NCBI GenBank assembly: GCA_033065855.1
Contig: JAVXUO010000072.1
Span: 124,001 to 188,000 of the forward strand
Source of the DNA: Escallonia rubra
Taxonomy: Eukaryota > Streptophyta > Magnoliopsida > Escalloniales > Escalloniaceae
Direction of reading: 5' to 3'
DNA: 64,000 nucleotides
The stretch's first letter is position 1; the number at the start of each line of letters is the position of its first letter. The notes beneath the pieces are model-generated. The model saw nothing but the letters and a program-made list of their open reading frames with translations. It was not told the DNA's origin and made no database searches. This document shows positions 53,772-64,000 of the stretch, in pieces. The position numbers and the translations under genes were made by a program.

Positions 53772-55641
53772 TGTTGAACTCTGAGGCGTAATTAGACAAT
53801 ATTTTAAATTAATCGCATCGGATATGTACATTTTGAACAATGTTGTGAACATTGACTATTTGTTTGATAATTTTAGGTTGTTAATTGTGATTATTGATCG
53901 ATGATTTGTTAATCGATGATTTTAGATTGTTAATCGTGCATTTGATATATTGAGATTGTTGACGGAGGATGGGACCCAATTGGTTTGAATTTTTTATTAC
54001 AGGTTTGGGCATTAAAAAATTAAAAAAATGACTTTAACTTTTAGCGACGGATTAATTCCGTCGCTAAACATTTTATCCCGTCGCTAATTTCGTAAAAAAG
54101 AAAATAAATTAAAGTACGTAAAACATAATTAGCGACGGATATTCCGTCGCTAATTCAGAAATAAATCCGTCGCCAAAATTTCTATATTAGACGACGGATT
54201 TTATAATTCCGTCGCAAAACTTTTAGCAACGGCCTTTTATACGAGGGACTTTTAGCGACGATAATTCCGTCGCTAAAAGTTTTAGCGACGGAATATAGGC
54301 CTTTAGCGACGGGAAAATCCGTCGCTAAAGGCCTTATTCCTTGTAGTGAGTGAGCATTTGGCGGGTAGTTGATATTAGGATTTATAGTATATTAGACATA
54401 GATTGTGTTCTACCCAATGGATTTGCCAATCTAGGTTTATTCAGAGATTATTGAGCGAGATTTGGTAGCATTGCTTAGCTTGGACCAAGGTAAGGATTTT
54501 CTCTTCGAATCCTACTCATTATTCTGAACTCAAATGTTTTAATCTCAACTGTTGGGCAAATATTATTGAACTATGGTTTTATTAAAGTTCCATGAAAATA
54601 TTTGGATATGCCCGTGAAACCCTAACTTGAGCCCATTTAGCGATCGTTTGAAATTCTAATTCATACTTATTTGTTTATTGACTCAATCATCGTAAAATAT
54701 TTTCAATTATATTTATTGCTTTTCAAAGTTGACATGAGTTAGTAATCTGTGAGTTATAAGGATTGTCTGTTGGATGAGTTAAACTAATACCTAAATGGAC
54801 TAGTCAGTGTACATATGCATATGTAAAGCGTATCAAGCACTGTCGGGGCTCATGTTCAATATTTCATATTTCTGTTTAATTGCACCTGAAGTGTTTTGAA
54901 ATGATTATTGATTTAAGAGATTGAGTTGATACTCATCCCTATGTTTATATATTGAAATGCTGTGGTTTTCTTTGAAAACCTTTTAAAATTATCATTGGAT
55001 TGTATATAAAAAAATCATGTGAATCTTATGTTTCTCCATTTTAAAAGTTGTTATTTGGTTTAAATGTAAAACCGTCTGAATCGTTTTTGTTGTTTAAATC
55101 TACGATCGACCTTACTGGGCTCTCGAAAGCTCACTCTCCTTTGACTTCCTTTCCGCAGGTGATAGCCAGCATTAGGTTGAGGTTGTCAGCACGGATTAGA
55201 GCCGAGCGTAAGGAAGTGAATTTAATTTTTAGTATTGATCATTCAGACCCCTACGCGAGTAAACTTCTCTAGCTTGTTGGTTAGATTTAAATTGATTTGA
55301 GGAATTGTAATGATTCGAAGCTCTGACATAGGTTTTCATAGTTAGTTATTTGAAATCGAGGTCTTTTTTTTAAGTCATTAAGTAGTGATTGCTTTAACGC
55401 TCCAGGAGTTCGGGGTGATAACGCTCCGAAAAAGTCCGGGTGTTAAAGCTTCGAAAAAGGGAGCAGCCATGGGGCTGCCGTGGGTGTGTTATAATGGAGG
55501 AAGGGGACTGCACGGCTGTCAGGTATGTGAATAATTTGTGTTCGTTTTGGGTACGAATGGTGTGTGTAGGATAGTCGTGGGGTGTGCGTAAAGATGCGGA
55601 GAAGAAAAGGGCTGCCTTAGGGCAGCATATGGATGAGTGTT

Positions 55642-58164
55642 TGTTCCCAACCCATTCTGGTCGCACCCAAAGGCCCACTACGGTCCCACTTTGCATGACA
55701 CGTCCGCACAAGCAACATACATTTTCAACGCTCACAACCGGTCAAAGCATGCACGCTCAAGTAACGTGACCAAGCCTCATGACACTTCGACCGTCGCCCG
55801 TCGCCCAACGACGCGCCATGACACTTGCCCAAGGAAGTTGGCCTTGGCCTCCCCCTTGGGGTCGGCCTCGACCTTGGCCTCCCCCTTGGGGTCGGCCTCG
55901 GCCTTCCTTTGGGGTCGGCCTCGACCTTGGCCTCCCCCTTGGGGTCGGCCTCGGCCTTGGCCTTCCCCTTGGGGTCGGCCTCGGCCTCCCCCTTGTGGCT
56001 TAGCACCTTCACTTCTCTTCAAGAGACCTTGCATCCTTCGCGACGCCCTTCGCCCATCATCCGGACATCAACCTCGCGACGTCCGTCGTGCATCACCTTA
56101 CAGACGTTCGTACATCAACCTCGCGACGTCCGTCGTGCATCACCTTACGGACGTTCGTACATCAACCTCGCGACGTCCGTCCTACAACAACCTCCCGACA
56201 TCCGTTCGTACATCAACTTCACGACGTCCGTCGTCCGTCGTCCATCAACTCCGCGACCCCCGTCGCCCGGACACAACTCCGCGACCCCCGTCGCCCGGAC
56301 ACAACTCCGCGACTCCACGACGCTCATCATCCGTCGCCCGGACGTCGTCTTCATGACCCCCGTCACCGACGTCCGGGCGTCACACTCCAACACTTCGTCG
56401 CGCCCATGCGCCGCGCCGCTGATACAGCCGTGCCCCCAGGCTCTCTGTCACACTACCGTGCCCCCGACACTATACGCACTCTGTCGCGCCCATGCGCCAC
56501 CATTGACACCAACGTGCCCCCGGCACCTTACGCACTCTGTCGCGCCCATGCGCCACCATTGACACAAACGTGCCCCCGGCACCTTACGCACTCCGTCGCG
56601 CCCATGCGCCGCGCCATTGACATAGACGTGCTCCCGGCACCTTACTCACTTCATCGCGCCCATGCGCCACAATCATGTCATCATGCCCCCGGGCACCACA
56701 CTCATTCATCACACCATGCGCACCTTGCCTTGGTCATGGAACATGCTTCAACCCACTCTCCGGAGTGTACATCATCCGCGGGGATAGGCGACTCCTCCGG
56801 GACACTATCTCTGCCAGGGAGCTCTTCAACTCCCCTTCCGCCAGGTAGACGGCTCCTCCGGGATGCTACCTCGGCCAGTCGGGTAGACGGCTCCTCCGGG
56901 ATGCTACCTTGACATGCTCCGAGTGCTCCGGCACAAGGACTCACCCGCGGGGATAGGCGACTCCTCCGGGACACTATCTCTGCCAGGGAGCTCTTCAACT
57001 CCCCTTCCGCCAGGTAGACGGCTCCTCCGGGATGCTACCTCGGCCAGTCGGGTAGACGGCTCCTCCGGGATGCTACCTTGACATGCTCCGAGTGCTCCGG
57101 CACAAGGACTCACCCGCGGGGATAGGCGACTCCTCCGGGACACTATCTCTGCCAGGGAGCTCTTCAACTCCCCTTCCGCCAGGTAGACGGCTCCTCCGGG
57201 ATGCTACCTCGGCCAGTCGGGTAGACGGCTCCTCCGGGATGCTACCTTGACATGCTCCGAGTGCTCCGGCATAAGGACTCACCCGCGGGGATAGGCGACT
57301 CCTCCGGGACACTATCTCTGCCAGGGAGCTCTTCAACTCCCCTTCCGCCAGGTAGACGGCTCCTCCGGGATGCTACCTTGGCCGGCCGGGTAGACGGCTC
57401 CTCCGGGATGCTACCTTGGCCTGCGGAATAGACGACTCCTCCGGGACACTATCTCCGTCAGGGTGCCTGCGTGACTGGCCTACGTGCTCCGGCACTGGGG
57501 GCTTGCGTCGGCACCCCTAGGGACTATGACCCCCGGGTCACTCCGAGACGGGAGCAGGTCTTCGGAGGGCATCGCGCCTAGTTCACCTGGCAGTTGGGCG
57601 TCGGGTCTTCCCCACCGCTGCCAGGCCTGTGGGACTCCGCAAGGGCTTGGATTGGAGGCTAGATCAAGGGGGTTCTCTGGCCACACCGATGCGGTGGGAG
57701 CCAGTCTTTCCAGACAGACAGAGCGACGCTGTGAGGAGCAGGCCGGTTGAATATGCGATCTGACAGTCCATGGAGCACCGGCACCCGTGGACCCCCCGGT
57801 GACGTGTCACTCCCGGGGAGCGCCATGTGTCGGTTAATGACATCATCATCTCAATCTCTATAAATAGAGGTCTTGAGAATTCATTAGAAGGAGGAGATAA
57901 CATTTGGACATTTTCAGAACATTTTCACTTTCTCACTCTAGAATTCTAGAGAGAAACATACAGGACCTTGACTTTGGACCTAAGCATCGGACTGTGACTG
58001 TCGTCGTATATTCAGCACTGCCACCCTCAAGCTCTGTCTGGGAAGCCCTTGGTCTCTGCCCTTGTTCCACCCTTGCTGTGTCTCACATCAACATACTTGG
58101 AAGCTGACTCGGACTGCAGCCTTTGTGGCACCTCCACGTAAGTACGAACCCACTTTCCTTGGCA
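55642..58164 (+). repeat. 5' LTR with four kinds of tandem repeat
   Basis: The 2523-bp LTR runs from TGTTCCC to CTTGGCA. It contains: ~30-bp units of CTTGGCCTCCCCCTTGGGGT (55845-55995); 47-bp units starting CATCAACCTCGCGACGTCCG (about 56066-56215); ~56-bp units starting CGTGCCCCCGGCACCTTACG (about 56457-56650); and 169-bp units containing GGGATAGGCGACTCCTCCGG (about 56770-57400, three full copies). A TATA box TATAAATAG is at 57859-57867. Long open frames on both strands here come from the GC-rich repeats and are not genes. Confidence 0.88.
57859..57867 (+). promoter_or_regulatory. TATA box of the LTR promoter
   Basis: TATAAATAG lies about 300 bp before the LTR end and has a counterpart at the same relative place in the truncated LTR at 47377-48584, as expected for the element's own promoter. 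Confidence 0.7.
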
Positions 58165-58170
58165 TCATTT

Positions 58171-58188
58171 TGGCGACTCCGCTGGGGA
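58171..58188 (+). other. Primer-binding site of the gag-only element
   Basis: TGGCGACTCCGCTGGGGA follows the LTR end at 58164. It is a well-preserved form of the sites at 1796 and 9524, so the two Ty3/gypsy families share a tRNA-primer type. Confidence 0.7.
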
Positions 58189-58233
58189 GGTGAGCATCGT
58201 ACTGCAGTCTGTCTATCTTCCGCACTCAGTCTC

Positions 58234-59974
58234 CATGCCTAGACAACGAAAAGCTACGAGGGCTGCCAGCCAGGGCCTTATCCACACCGTACAAGAGGAG
58301 GATCACCTCGGCGAACAAGAAGGGACTAGTGCTATGCGTCTCCAAGACCAGCCACAAACTACCGCACCTGACATACAAGTTACAGTCAACGCGGCCATCC
58401 AGCAGTTTTCACCCACTATAGCCACTCTTATGACAGCCATGGTGGAAATGCAAAAATCAATCCAAGTCTTGACTTCACAATCACCGATTTCCCAAAGCCT
58501 TAGAGCTCCGCACCCTGTGCCCATTACTCACCCCGTGTTACCCCAAGATCCAGGTTTGGCCCCTCCTGCTCATATCCAACCTTCAAGGCCTGGGCTAGTT
58601 TTGGACACTGCTCAGGCCCCAGTGTCGCGACCACCGCTGCCTTGGTCCTCCGGGCCCTCGACAGTAGGACTCGCGGCACCTCAGCCCCCGGCGCCACGCA
58701 TTGCCCTTGCTCGAAGCACTTCGGAGACTCACGAATCAATTGAGATGGAGCCTAACCCGAACATAACTAGTCGAAACCTAAACACAAGTCATTCCCCCGG
58801 CTTACTCCAGTCGACCTTTCCTGACGACCGGCCTCCAGCAGCTGACACTACCCATGTACAAACCATGCCCCAACAAGTTGCTCACCACCACCAACCCCTC
58901 TCTACCATCGTCATCCCCTCAATGCCTCAGGTTGTACCGTCTGGGGGCTCTGGTGCTCGAATCATCACGACAGGGCACAAGCCCTCACATGCGTCGTACG
59001 TCACCAAGCATGACCTTGATGCCCTTCTTCACCGTCTCAAGCAGTCATCCTTACCCCACACCCCCTCTAAGCTGTCAGGCCATGCTCCCTACTCTGGCAG
59101 CCTCGCTACCAAGCCTTACCCCGTCAAGTACAAGCAACCATCCTTCACATTGTTCAACGGCAAAGAAGGCAACGCCCGCGAGCATCTCACCCATTTTGCT
59201 GGCTCCCTCGAGCACTACGGGGAAGACGACACTTTGAAGCTTCGGGAATTTCACAAGTCCCTGACTGGCCTCGCCTACTCTTGGTATCATCAGATTCCTG
59301 ACAGTACTATCCACTCATGGTCCGACATGGTCCAGCTCTTCCTTGACAAGTTTCACTATGAGACGGAACGTGTGACCATCGTTGACATTGCCGGGATCCG
59401 CCAGAATCCCGGGGAAGACCTCAACACCTATGTTACGCGATTTCATCACAAGTGCTTGGAGTGCACTGACTTCAGCAAGGATGAAACCCTTGTGCCCATT
59501 TGCATCAAGAACATGAAGGACACCTACAGAGTCTACCTTGAAAACCTCCAGCTTCGGTCTTGGGGACATCTCAAGGAAGCTGCACGACGCACCTATGACT
59601 CGGTCGGTCCGTCAAAGACTCCAAAGCCCCAACCTCATATTGCCTTGGCCACGACGACGGAAGCAGCTAGCAACGACGACAACAACCGCAAGCGTCAGTC
59701 CCAAGGAAGGGACGGGCGTCCTGACAAGAGAGGGCAGCCGATGCCTGCCCCGGAATACCCGTGTGACTTGAAGACTGTTAGAGATCTCCTTGAGACATGG
59801 ATCGACGACAATGCCATAACCCTGCCCAATGTCGACAATGAACCTACCCCGGAAGACTTAGCCCATCACAACTACTGCCCCTATCATCGAAAGGTCGGTC
59901 ATGGCCTCAAGTGGTGCAGGGGCCTCAAGTTTGTCTTCGCCGACAAGATTGCGTCCGGAGAGCTCAAACTCTAA
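58234..59974 (+). CDS. Gag polyprotein of the gag-only LTR element
   Basis: The start at MPRQRKATRAASQG is chosen because this motif opens gag in related Tat-lineage elements; the frame is open a further 44 nt upstream but without an ATG there. The protein is about 580 residues: a proline-rich N-terminal third, then the retrotransposon capsid domain (YKQPSFTLFNGKEGNAREHL, SLTGLAYSWYHQIPDSTI, VTRFHHKCLEC). A basic linker follows, then a C-terminal ETWIDDNAITLP block and a knuckle-like CPYHRKVGHGLKWC block. Capsid proteins of this sort assemble the particle in which the element's RNA is reverse transcribed. The frame looks whole, ending at SGELKL, and no pol follows, so enzymes must come from an autonomous relative. 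Confidence 0.85.
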
Positions 59975-60812
59975 GTACGGGACATAAGGGCATGCCTTAG
60001 TGCATTTTCCACACTTGTAATTTTTTCGTTCATTTTGCAAGTTTCCATACCCATGTATCAAGGCATGTTGCCTATCCTTCGTTATCAATGAAGTTACATT
60101 TTCCAGACTTAGAAAATTTTCAAGCTACATTGATCTTGCACAAGTCTATTGATATCACCCTTCTTGCCATCACCCACTCCCTTGGGGGCTTCACCCCTTC
60201 CCAATCCCTTCGGTCTCACATTGCAATGACTTGGTACGTGGTGCGCGGGGTGGCTCGAGCCGCGCTACTACGGTCGCATCATCATCCTGCATTCACTTTT
60301 CCAACACTTAGAAAAAAATTCATTTTTTTCGCAACCGGTCATCGATGATCATCCTCAGTGGTCTCCCTCGGCATCCTTGTCTCAGCCCAACACTTAGAAA
60401 AATTTTCATTTTTTTCGCAACCGGTCATCAATGACCACCCTCAACGGCCTCCCCTTAGCATCCTTGCCCGAACTCAAAAAAAAAAATTTCAACACTTAGA
60501 AAAATTTTCAAGTTTTTCATCTCCCCACATGCTCCCCACATTCATGCTCTCATCACTCTCCCTCTCACACTTTCCTCTCCTCCCTCACCATCCAACACCC
60601 CATCACCCTTTCCCCACTTCATAAACAACTTCTCTCTTTCTCATAGAAAGATTCATCTTTCTCCCATCCCATTTATTTCACTCTCATCTTGCAAATTATG
60701 AAAATCTTCTTGGGGCCTCCCTCCTTAGGGCTGCCCAAAAAAAAAAATTAATTATTATTATTATTATTATTATTTTATTCGAATTTGAATTTCAAACAAA
60801 TCTGACCAAACC
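59975..60812 (+). repeat. Non-coding interior of the gag-only element with ~100-bp tandem copies
   Basis: 60290-60510 carries two to three diverged copies of a unit with CAACACTTAGAAAAA, TTCATTTTTTTCGCAACCGG and TCATC.ATGA blocks; half copies sit at 60100 and 60490. A TTA microsatellite is at 60749-60775. No pol-like reading frame is present. Confidence 0.6.
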
Positions 60813-61985
60813 CTACCCACGAACCCGAACCGACCCGCGCCCATTCCCTCTATGTGGTGTACCCGACCCAACCCGGATCCAGACCCATTTTACCCGAAAA
60901 ACCCTAATTTTTCTAAACCCTAATTCTTCCTCATCTCTTTCTCTTTCTCTTTCTCTTCTTCTTCTTCGCGCCGCCCAGCCCCCTTGCGGCGCCGCCAACC
61001 ACTTCGGCCTCCTGCCGACGCCGACCCTCGGCCTCGCACCCACCTTCCCTCTCCCTCCTCTTCTCTCCCCCCCGCCCCTCCTTCCCCGCCACTCGGCCAC
61101 CCCGGCACCCCGCCGCCGCCGCCGCCGCCCACTTCTTCCCCTTTCTTCTTCTTTCTTCTTCTTCACCACGCCGCCCCCCCTTTCCCCTCTTCCTCTTCCC
61201 CTTCCTTCCCCTCCCCCTACCCCTCGGCCTCGGCCACCGCGGCACCCCACCGTCGCCGCCTCCCTTCCCCTTTCCCCTTCCTCCCCCTCCCTCCCCTCCC
61301 CCTTCGGCCTCGGCCCTCCCTCCCCTACCCCCTCGGCCTCGGCCCTCCTCCCCCTACCCCCTCGGCCTCGGCCCTCCCCCTCCCTTCCCCTTCCTCTCTC
61401 CCCTCTTCCTCTTCCCCTTCCTTCCCCTCCCCTACCCCTCGGCCTCGGCCACCGCGGCACCCCACCGCCGCCGCCTCCCTTCCCCCTTCCCCCTTCCTCC
61501 CCCTCTCCCCTCCCCTTCGGCCTCGGCCCTCCCTCCCCTACCCCCTCGGCCTCGGCCCTCCCCCTCCCTTCCCCTTTCCTCTCTCTCCCATCTTCCTCTT
61601 CCCCTTCCTTCCCCTCCCCCCACCCCTCGGCCTCGGCCACCACGGCACCCCGCCGCCGCCATCCCCTTCTTCACCTTCTTCCCATTTCCCCTCTCCCTTC
61701 TCCCCAAGCTCGGCCTCGGCCCACCTCCACCTTCCCTCTTCTTCCCCTTCCTCTCTTAACTCCTCTTCCACCCATCCCCCTCCCTTCACCTTCGGCCACC
61801 ACCAAGGCCATCCATTTCGGCCTTCCCCATACCAAGGTCATCAACCTTCCACCACCTCTCCATCTCTCATTTCCATTCATACCCATAACTTCCTCACTTC
61901 AAGCACAACACCCAACTCCACCCCGCCATCTTCGACCTCCCCATATCCATCCAAAGGCCGACAACCAAGGCCAAGAACTTAAAAA
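60813..61985 (+). repeat. CCT/CGGCCTCGGCC-rich tandem repeats
   Basis: Imperfect units of about 170-190 bp combine TTCCCCTTCCTTCCCCTCCC with CCTCGGCCTCGGCCACCGCG and CACCCCACCG(T/C)CGCCGCC; three major units lie at about 61180-61650. The frames of up to 332 residues seen on both strands are low-complexity proline/serine or glycine/arginine translations, so I do not call proteins. Confidence 0.75.
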
Positions 61986-62621
61986 AAAAAAAAAATTTGT
62001 TTGCAACATCGATCGCCTTCCATTGCTCGCGCCCTTGCGCCCGTCGTGGACTGCCCCTGCATCGCGACGCCCGACCGCGCCTTTGTCGCGCCCCTCGTCC
62101 CGACGTCCCTGACATCAACGTATTTGACCGACGTACATTGCCCACGCATATGCGCTCGTCGTGGATTGCCCTCGCATCGCGACGTCCGGCCGCGCCCTTG
62201 TCGCGCCCCTCATGACGATGTCCCTCGACATCAACGCCCTTGGTAGGTGGTGCGCGAGATAGCTCGAACCACTTACTCTTATTCATTGTCCAATGCTCGT
62301 CGCCAGCGCCCGTGCGCCGTCTCCACGACGCTTGTCGCCCATCGCCCGGGTGACGTCTCCGCGACACTCGTCGTCCGTCGCCCGGGCGCCGTTTACGTGC
62401 TCGCGCCCCTGCGCCCTATCATCGTATCTTGGTCTCAACCCCCAAGCATTCCAAGCTTTCGTAGGTGGTGCACGAGGTGGCTCGAGCCACCTACTCTTTA
62501 TCACCATCATGCAGACGACCTCAACAACACTCCAGCCAAACAACATAAAATCTTCCTAAGTGTTTATGCGTGCGGTGCCCGCTCGGGTTACCCTCCGCGC
62601 ACACCACACGCAGGGGGCTTA
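61986..62621 (+). repeat. GC-rich repeats before the 3' LTR, with polypurine tract
   Basis: Two to three imperfect ~120-bp units share GCGCCC(T/G)TG(C/T)CGC, CGTCGTGGA(C/T)TGCCC and GCATCGCGACG(C/T)CCG. The stretch ends in CGCAGGGGGCTTA, the likely plus-strand primer site directly before the LTR at 62622. Confidence 0.6.
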
Positions 62622-64000
62622 TGTTCCCAACCCATTCTGGTCGCACCCAAAGGCCCACTACGGTCCCACTTTGCATGACACGTCCGCACAAGCAACATAC
62701 ATTTTCAACGCTCACAACCGGTCAAAGCATGCACGCTCAAGTAACGTGACCAAGCCTCATGACACTTCGACCGTCGCCCGTCGCCCAACGACGCGCCATG
62801 ACACTTGCCCAAGGAAGTTGGCCTTGGCCTCCCCCTTGGGGTCGGCCTCGGCCTTGGCCTCCCCCTTGGGGTCGGCCTCGGCCTTGGCCTCCCTCTTGGG
62901 GTCGGCCTCGGCCTCCCCCTTGTGGCTTAGCACCTTCACTTCTTTTCAAGAGACCTTGCATCCTTCGCGACGCCCTTCGCCCATCATCCGGACATCAACC
63001 TCGCGACGTCCGTCGTGCATCACCTTACGGACGTTCGTACATCAACCTCGCGACGTCCGTCGTGCATCACCTTACGGACGTTCGTACATCAACCTCGCGA
63101 CGTCCGTCGTGCATCACCTTACGGACGTTCGTACATCAACCTCGCGACGTCCGTCGTGCATCACCTTACGGACGTTCGTACATCAACCTCGCGACGTCTG
63201 TCCTGCAACAACCTCCCGACATCCGTTCGTACATCAACTTCACGACGTCCGTCGTCCGTCGTCCATCAACTCCGCGACCCCCGTCGCCCGGACACAACTC
63301 CGCGACCCCCGTCGCCCGGACACAACTCCGCGACTCCACGACGCTCATCATCCGTCGCCCGAAGGTCGTCTTCATGACCCCCATCACCGACGTCCGGGCG
63401 TCACACTCCAACACTTCGTCGCGCCCATGCGCCGCGCCGCTGATACAGCCGTGCCCCCAGGCTCTCTGTCACACTACCGTGCCCCCGGCACTATACGCAC
63501 TCTGTCGCGCCCATGCGCCACCATTGACACCAACGTGCCCCCGGCACCTTACGCACTCTGTCGCGCCCATGCGCCACCATTGACACAAACATGCCCCCGG
63601 CACCTTACGCACTCCGTCGCGCCCATGCGCCGCGCCATTGACATAGACGTGCTCCCGGCACCTTACTCACTTGATCGCGCCCATGCGCCACAATCATGTC
63701 ATCATGCCCCCGGGCACCACACTCATTCATCACACCATGCGCACCTTGCCTTGGTCATGGAACATGCTTCAACCCACTCTCCGGAGTGTACATCATCCGC
63801 GGGGATAGGCGACTCCTCCGGGACACTATCTCTGCCAGGGAGCTCTTCAACTCCCCTTCCGCCAGGTAGACGGCTCCTCCGGGATGCTACCTCGGCCAGT
63901 CGGGTAGACGGCTCCTCCGGGATGCTACCTTGACATGCTCCGAGTGCTCCGGCACAAGGACTCACCCGCGGGGATAGGCGACTCCTCCGGGACACTATCT
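62622..64000 (+). repeat. 3' LTR of the gag-only element, cut by the window edge
   Basis: This matches 55642 onwards nearly base for base. The array of ~30-bp units is shorter (62820-62925), and the 47-bp array is longer (four exact units plus one variant, about 62993-63230, against two plus one in the 5' LTR). The 169-bp array begins at 63790 and leaves the window. Confidence 0.9.

Larger units (their letters stand above)
50694..54348 (+). mobile_element. CACTA element, 3.66 kb, carrying a B3-domain gene
   Basis: The termini are CACCACAAGAAAATATG and, reversed, CACTACAAGGAATAAGG. The 3-bp duplication AGT flanks it (50691-50693 and 54349-54351). Subterminal regions (50700-51050 and 54040-54330) carry dense inverted arrays of GCGACGGA/TCCGTCGC. 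No transposase domain is visible. The interior holds a pyrimidine-rich and CCG-rich leader-like region (51060-51310), a MITE, microsatellites and a two-exon B3-domain gene. It inserted into a Tekay-like LTR. Confidence 0.9.
48585..55641 (+). mobile_element. Tekay/Del-like LTR split by a CACTA insertion
   Basis: 48585-50693 and 54349-55440 are two halves of one long LTR-like sequence. The left half includes a purine-rich GAAGAGAAGG region (48740-48850). The right half includes TTACTGGGCTCTCGAAAGCT and the terminal TAACGCTCCAGGAGTTC block, shared in reverse with 11286-11700. 55455-55641 repeats 49240-49420 (GGAGCA.CCATGGGGCTGCCG, GAAAAGGGCTGCC.TAGGGC), so a second partial LTR follows, into which the gag-only element at 55642 inserted. 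No polyprotein is present. It is old. Confidence 0.55.
55642..64000 (+). mobile_element. Large gag-only LTR element (LARD-like), runs off the window
   Basis: The 5' LTR is 55642-58164. A TGGCGACTCCGCTGGGGA primer-binding site follows six bases later (58171-58188), then one gag frame (58234-59974). About 2.6 kb of repeat-rich non-coding sequence leads to a purine-rich CGCAGGGGGCTTA tract at 62609-62621. A second LTR starts at TGTTCCCAACCC (62622) and continues past the window. No protease, RT, RNase H or integrase is visible, so it must depend on another element for transposition. Apart from repeat-number differences the LTR parts in view are almost identical, so it is very young. Gag looks whole. 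Confidence 0.88.

Noticed and set aside
55637-57336. Several long overlapping reading frames on both strands (up to about 270 residues)
   Set aside because: They lie in the GC-rich tandem repeats of an LTR, consist of repeated low-complexity peptides, occur on both strands and change frame with repeat unit length.
56770-57460. Regularly spaced repeats that could be mistaken for a CRISPR array
   Set aside because: The units are directly adjacent 169-bp tandem copies with no unique spacers, in a plant LTR, with no cas genes.
60813-61982. 276-residue Gly/Arg/Glu-rich and 332-residue Pro/Ser-rich frames on opposite strands
   Set aside because: Both are translations of CCT/CGGCC simple repeats inside the gag-only element; no domain and no conserved start context.
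62560-63995. A 457-residue reading frame and its shadows
   Set aside because: Same LTR repeats as above, in the 3' LTR; the frame length follows from array copy number and has no domain.

Overview
This is a repeat-rich stretch of a plant nuclear genome, most likely a eudicot. The evidence is several plant-type Ty3/gypsy and Ty1/copia fossils with plant primer-binding sites, L1-type LINE ends with a zf-RVT domain, CACTA, Mutator, Harbinger, Stowaway and Helitron-like DNA transposons, and intron-containing genes of plant-only families. I cannot name the species. Host genes take up only a few percent of the window.

Layout: 1-17570 is almost entirely old LTR-retroelement material: a Tat/Ogre-like Ty3/gypsy fossil with repeated LTRs (992-11285), antisense LTR pieces (4120-6820, 11286-12092), and a second Ty3/gypsy fossil with LTR, gag, protease, RT and RNase H (12093-17570). 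From 17570 to 24390 there is a duplicated non-coding unit carrying a 242-bp Mutator-type MITE and hit by a copia fossil, a small Helitron-like element and a LINE nested inside another LINE. From 24396 to 47376 lies a dispersed tandem cluster of plant natriuretic peptide-like (EG45-like domain) genes: two that look intact (24506-26156 and 38774-39460) and one 5'-truncated pseudogene (45116-47376). Between them sit a gag-only LTR element (27104-29789), a Harbinger-type MITE (30462-31143), a Pack-MULE carrying a basic-7S-globulin-like gene fragment (31170-32728), a Mutator MITE with a perfect 9-bp target duplication (34606-34849), a Stowaway MITE (35223-35595), Ty3/gypsy fragments and a non-autonomous CACTA element (41757-44860).

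From 47377 to the end no free-standing host locus is visible. A truncated GC-rich LTR is followed by a Tekay-like LTR split by a second CACTA element (50694-54348), which carries an apparently intact two-exon B3-domain gene (53335-53771). This is followed by a young gag-only LTR element (55642 to beyond the window) whose 2.5-kb LTRs are packed with variable tandem repeats.

The genes most likely to act for the host are the two natriuretic-peptide-like genes. They encode small secreted six-cysteine double-psi beta-barrel proteins, share a TATA box about 105-110 bp upstream of the ATG, and share an unusual gene structure in which the last two codons appear to lie in a 7-nt terminal coding exon. 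The best candidates for undescribed biology are the CACTA-borne B3 gene, the two unrelated gag-only LTR families in one window, and the conserved terminal micro-exon. I found no CRISPR array, operon, rRNA or tRNA gene.
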